Source: Streptomyces durmitorensis
GTDB lineage: Bacteria > Actinomycetota > Actinomycetes > Streptomycetales > Streptomycetaceae
DNA: 64,000 nt
Direction: 5' to 3'
NCBI RefSeq assembly: GCF_023498005.1
Contig: NZ_CP097289.1
Coordinates: 6,882,001-6,946,000, forward strand
The notes below the pieces were generated by a model that saw only the letters and a program-made list of their open reading frames with translations, searched no databases and was not told where the DNA came from. Positions 63,709 through 64,000 of the stretch are shown one piece after another (the stretch's first letter is position 1; each line of letters opens with the position of its first letter). A program made the translations under genes and the position numbers.

Positions 63709-64000
63709 GTCGGAATTGTCCTCCCGGAGTGGTCAGTTCCGTGGCTGCCAGGCGCCCGGCGAGTTCCACCAGGTCCGTGCCCGCGAGGCGGGGCAGGGCG
63801 CAGCCGGAGAGAGTGCGGCAGGCGTCGCGCCAGGCCTCGGGGATGGCGGAGGCCGTGCCGAGCGCACCGGTCAGCGCGCCGGCCAGGGCGGGGGCGGAGT
63901 CGGCCACGCGGGAGAGGCAGGCGGCGGCGGGCACCGCGTCGCGGATGCGGCCGCGGGCCGCGGTGGTCAGGGCGAGGGCGACCGGGACGGTCTCGGCGGC
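63674..64000 (-). CDS. Third ADP-ribosylglycohydrolase family protein, C-terminal part
   Basis: The minus-strand frame is open from the window edge to the stop at 63674-63676, giving 108 residues. It begins AAETVPVALALTTAARGRI and contains SRVADSAPALAGALTGALG, the usual C-terminal helices of the ADP-ribosylglycohydrolase fold after its metal motif. The start and metal motifs lie beyond 64000. It overlaps the second family member by 35 bp, so three related genes form one operon. Confidence 0.8.
   Translation of the reverse strand, partial: AAETVPVALALTTAARGRIRDAVPAAACLSRVADSAPALAGALTGALGTASAIPEAWRDACRTLSGCALPRLAGTDLVELAGRLAATELTTPGGQFRHDAINAPDAPR

Noticed and set aside
1..64000. tRNA genes, rRNA, CRISPR arrays, prophage or insertion sequences
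   Set aside because: No CCA-ended cloverleaf, short regularly spaced repeats, transposase or phage genes were recognised.

Overview
The window is chromosomal core DNA from a Streptomyces species or a very close relative. Evidence is the very high GC, frequent GTG and TTG starts, the actinobacterial division-and-cell-wall cluster ending in sepF-yggT-divIVA-ileS, a bifunctional priA in the histidine operon, and a trpC-trpM-trpB-trpA operon. No rRNA, tRNA, CRISPR array, prophage or insertion sequence was seen. All names rest on reading the translations, not on database searches.

1-9.7 kb (+): the 3' part of the dcw cluster, murD (5' truncated), ftsW, murG, ftsQ, ftsZ, pgeF, yggS, sepF, yggT and divIVA. 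It makes lipid II, builds the Z-ring and its membrane anchor, and makes the polar-growth scaffold. It ends in a strong hairpin terminator. 9.7-13.2 kb (-): ileS with its own terminator and a translational T-box leader. 13.2-18.6 kb: a DUF1059 protein, a Lys/Ala-rich DksA-type zinc-finger protein, lspA, an RluA-family pseudouridine synthase, a GNAT enzyme and a CPA1 antiporter. 18.6-26.7 kb: an MscS channel, a dienelactone-hydrolase-like protein, a receptor Ser/Thr kinase, PhoD, a membrane protein plus DsbA pair, and a DUF2252 protein.

26.8-39.0 kb: dnaE, a small charged protein, a NYN-domain protein, an ABC-2 exporter, a DUF2567 protein, a 24-residue bL37-like ribosomal protein, a YbaK-type deacylase, a LON-domain protein and two uncharacterised proteins. 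39.2-45.0 kb (+): hisD-hisC-hisB, a 54-aa membrane protein, hisH-priA-ridA-hisF, mostly with ATGA/GTGA overlaps. 45.1-47.0 kb: a winged-helix regulator and an MFS exporter behind a 52-bp palindromic operator. Three copies of a 182-bp repeat follow.

47.6-58.1 kb: a VOC protein and a TIGR03085 protein (-), hisI (+), a secreted protein (-), then trpE, two trp-linked membrane proteins, a DUF2752 protein, trpC-trpM-trpB-trpA, a second DsbA-like protein and lgt (+). PriA joins the his and trp pathways, because in this lineage it does both the HisA and TrpF isomerisations.

58.1-64.0 kb (-): a tightly overlapping operon of three ADP-ribosylglycohydrolase-family proteins (the first cut by the window edge), a ribokinase-like PfkB enzyme, a CaiB/BaiF CoA-transferase and a CitE-like lyase. 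Its joint role is unknown and it is the best candidate here for an undescribed pathway. Dispersed inverted-repeat elements have entered the 3' end of trpM and a linker in one ADP-ribosylglycohydrolase gene.
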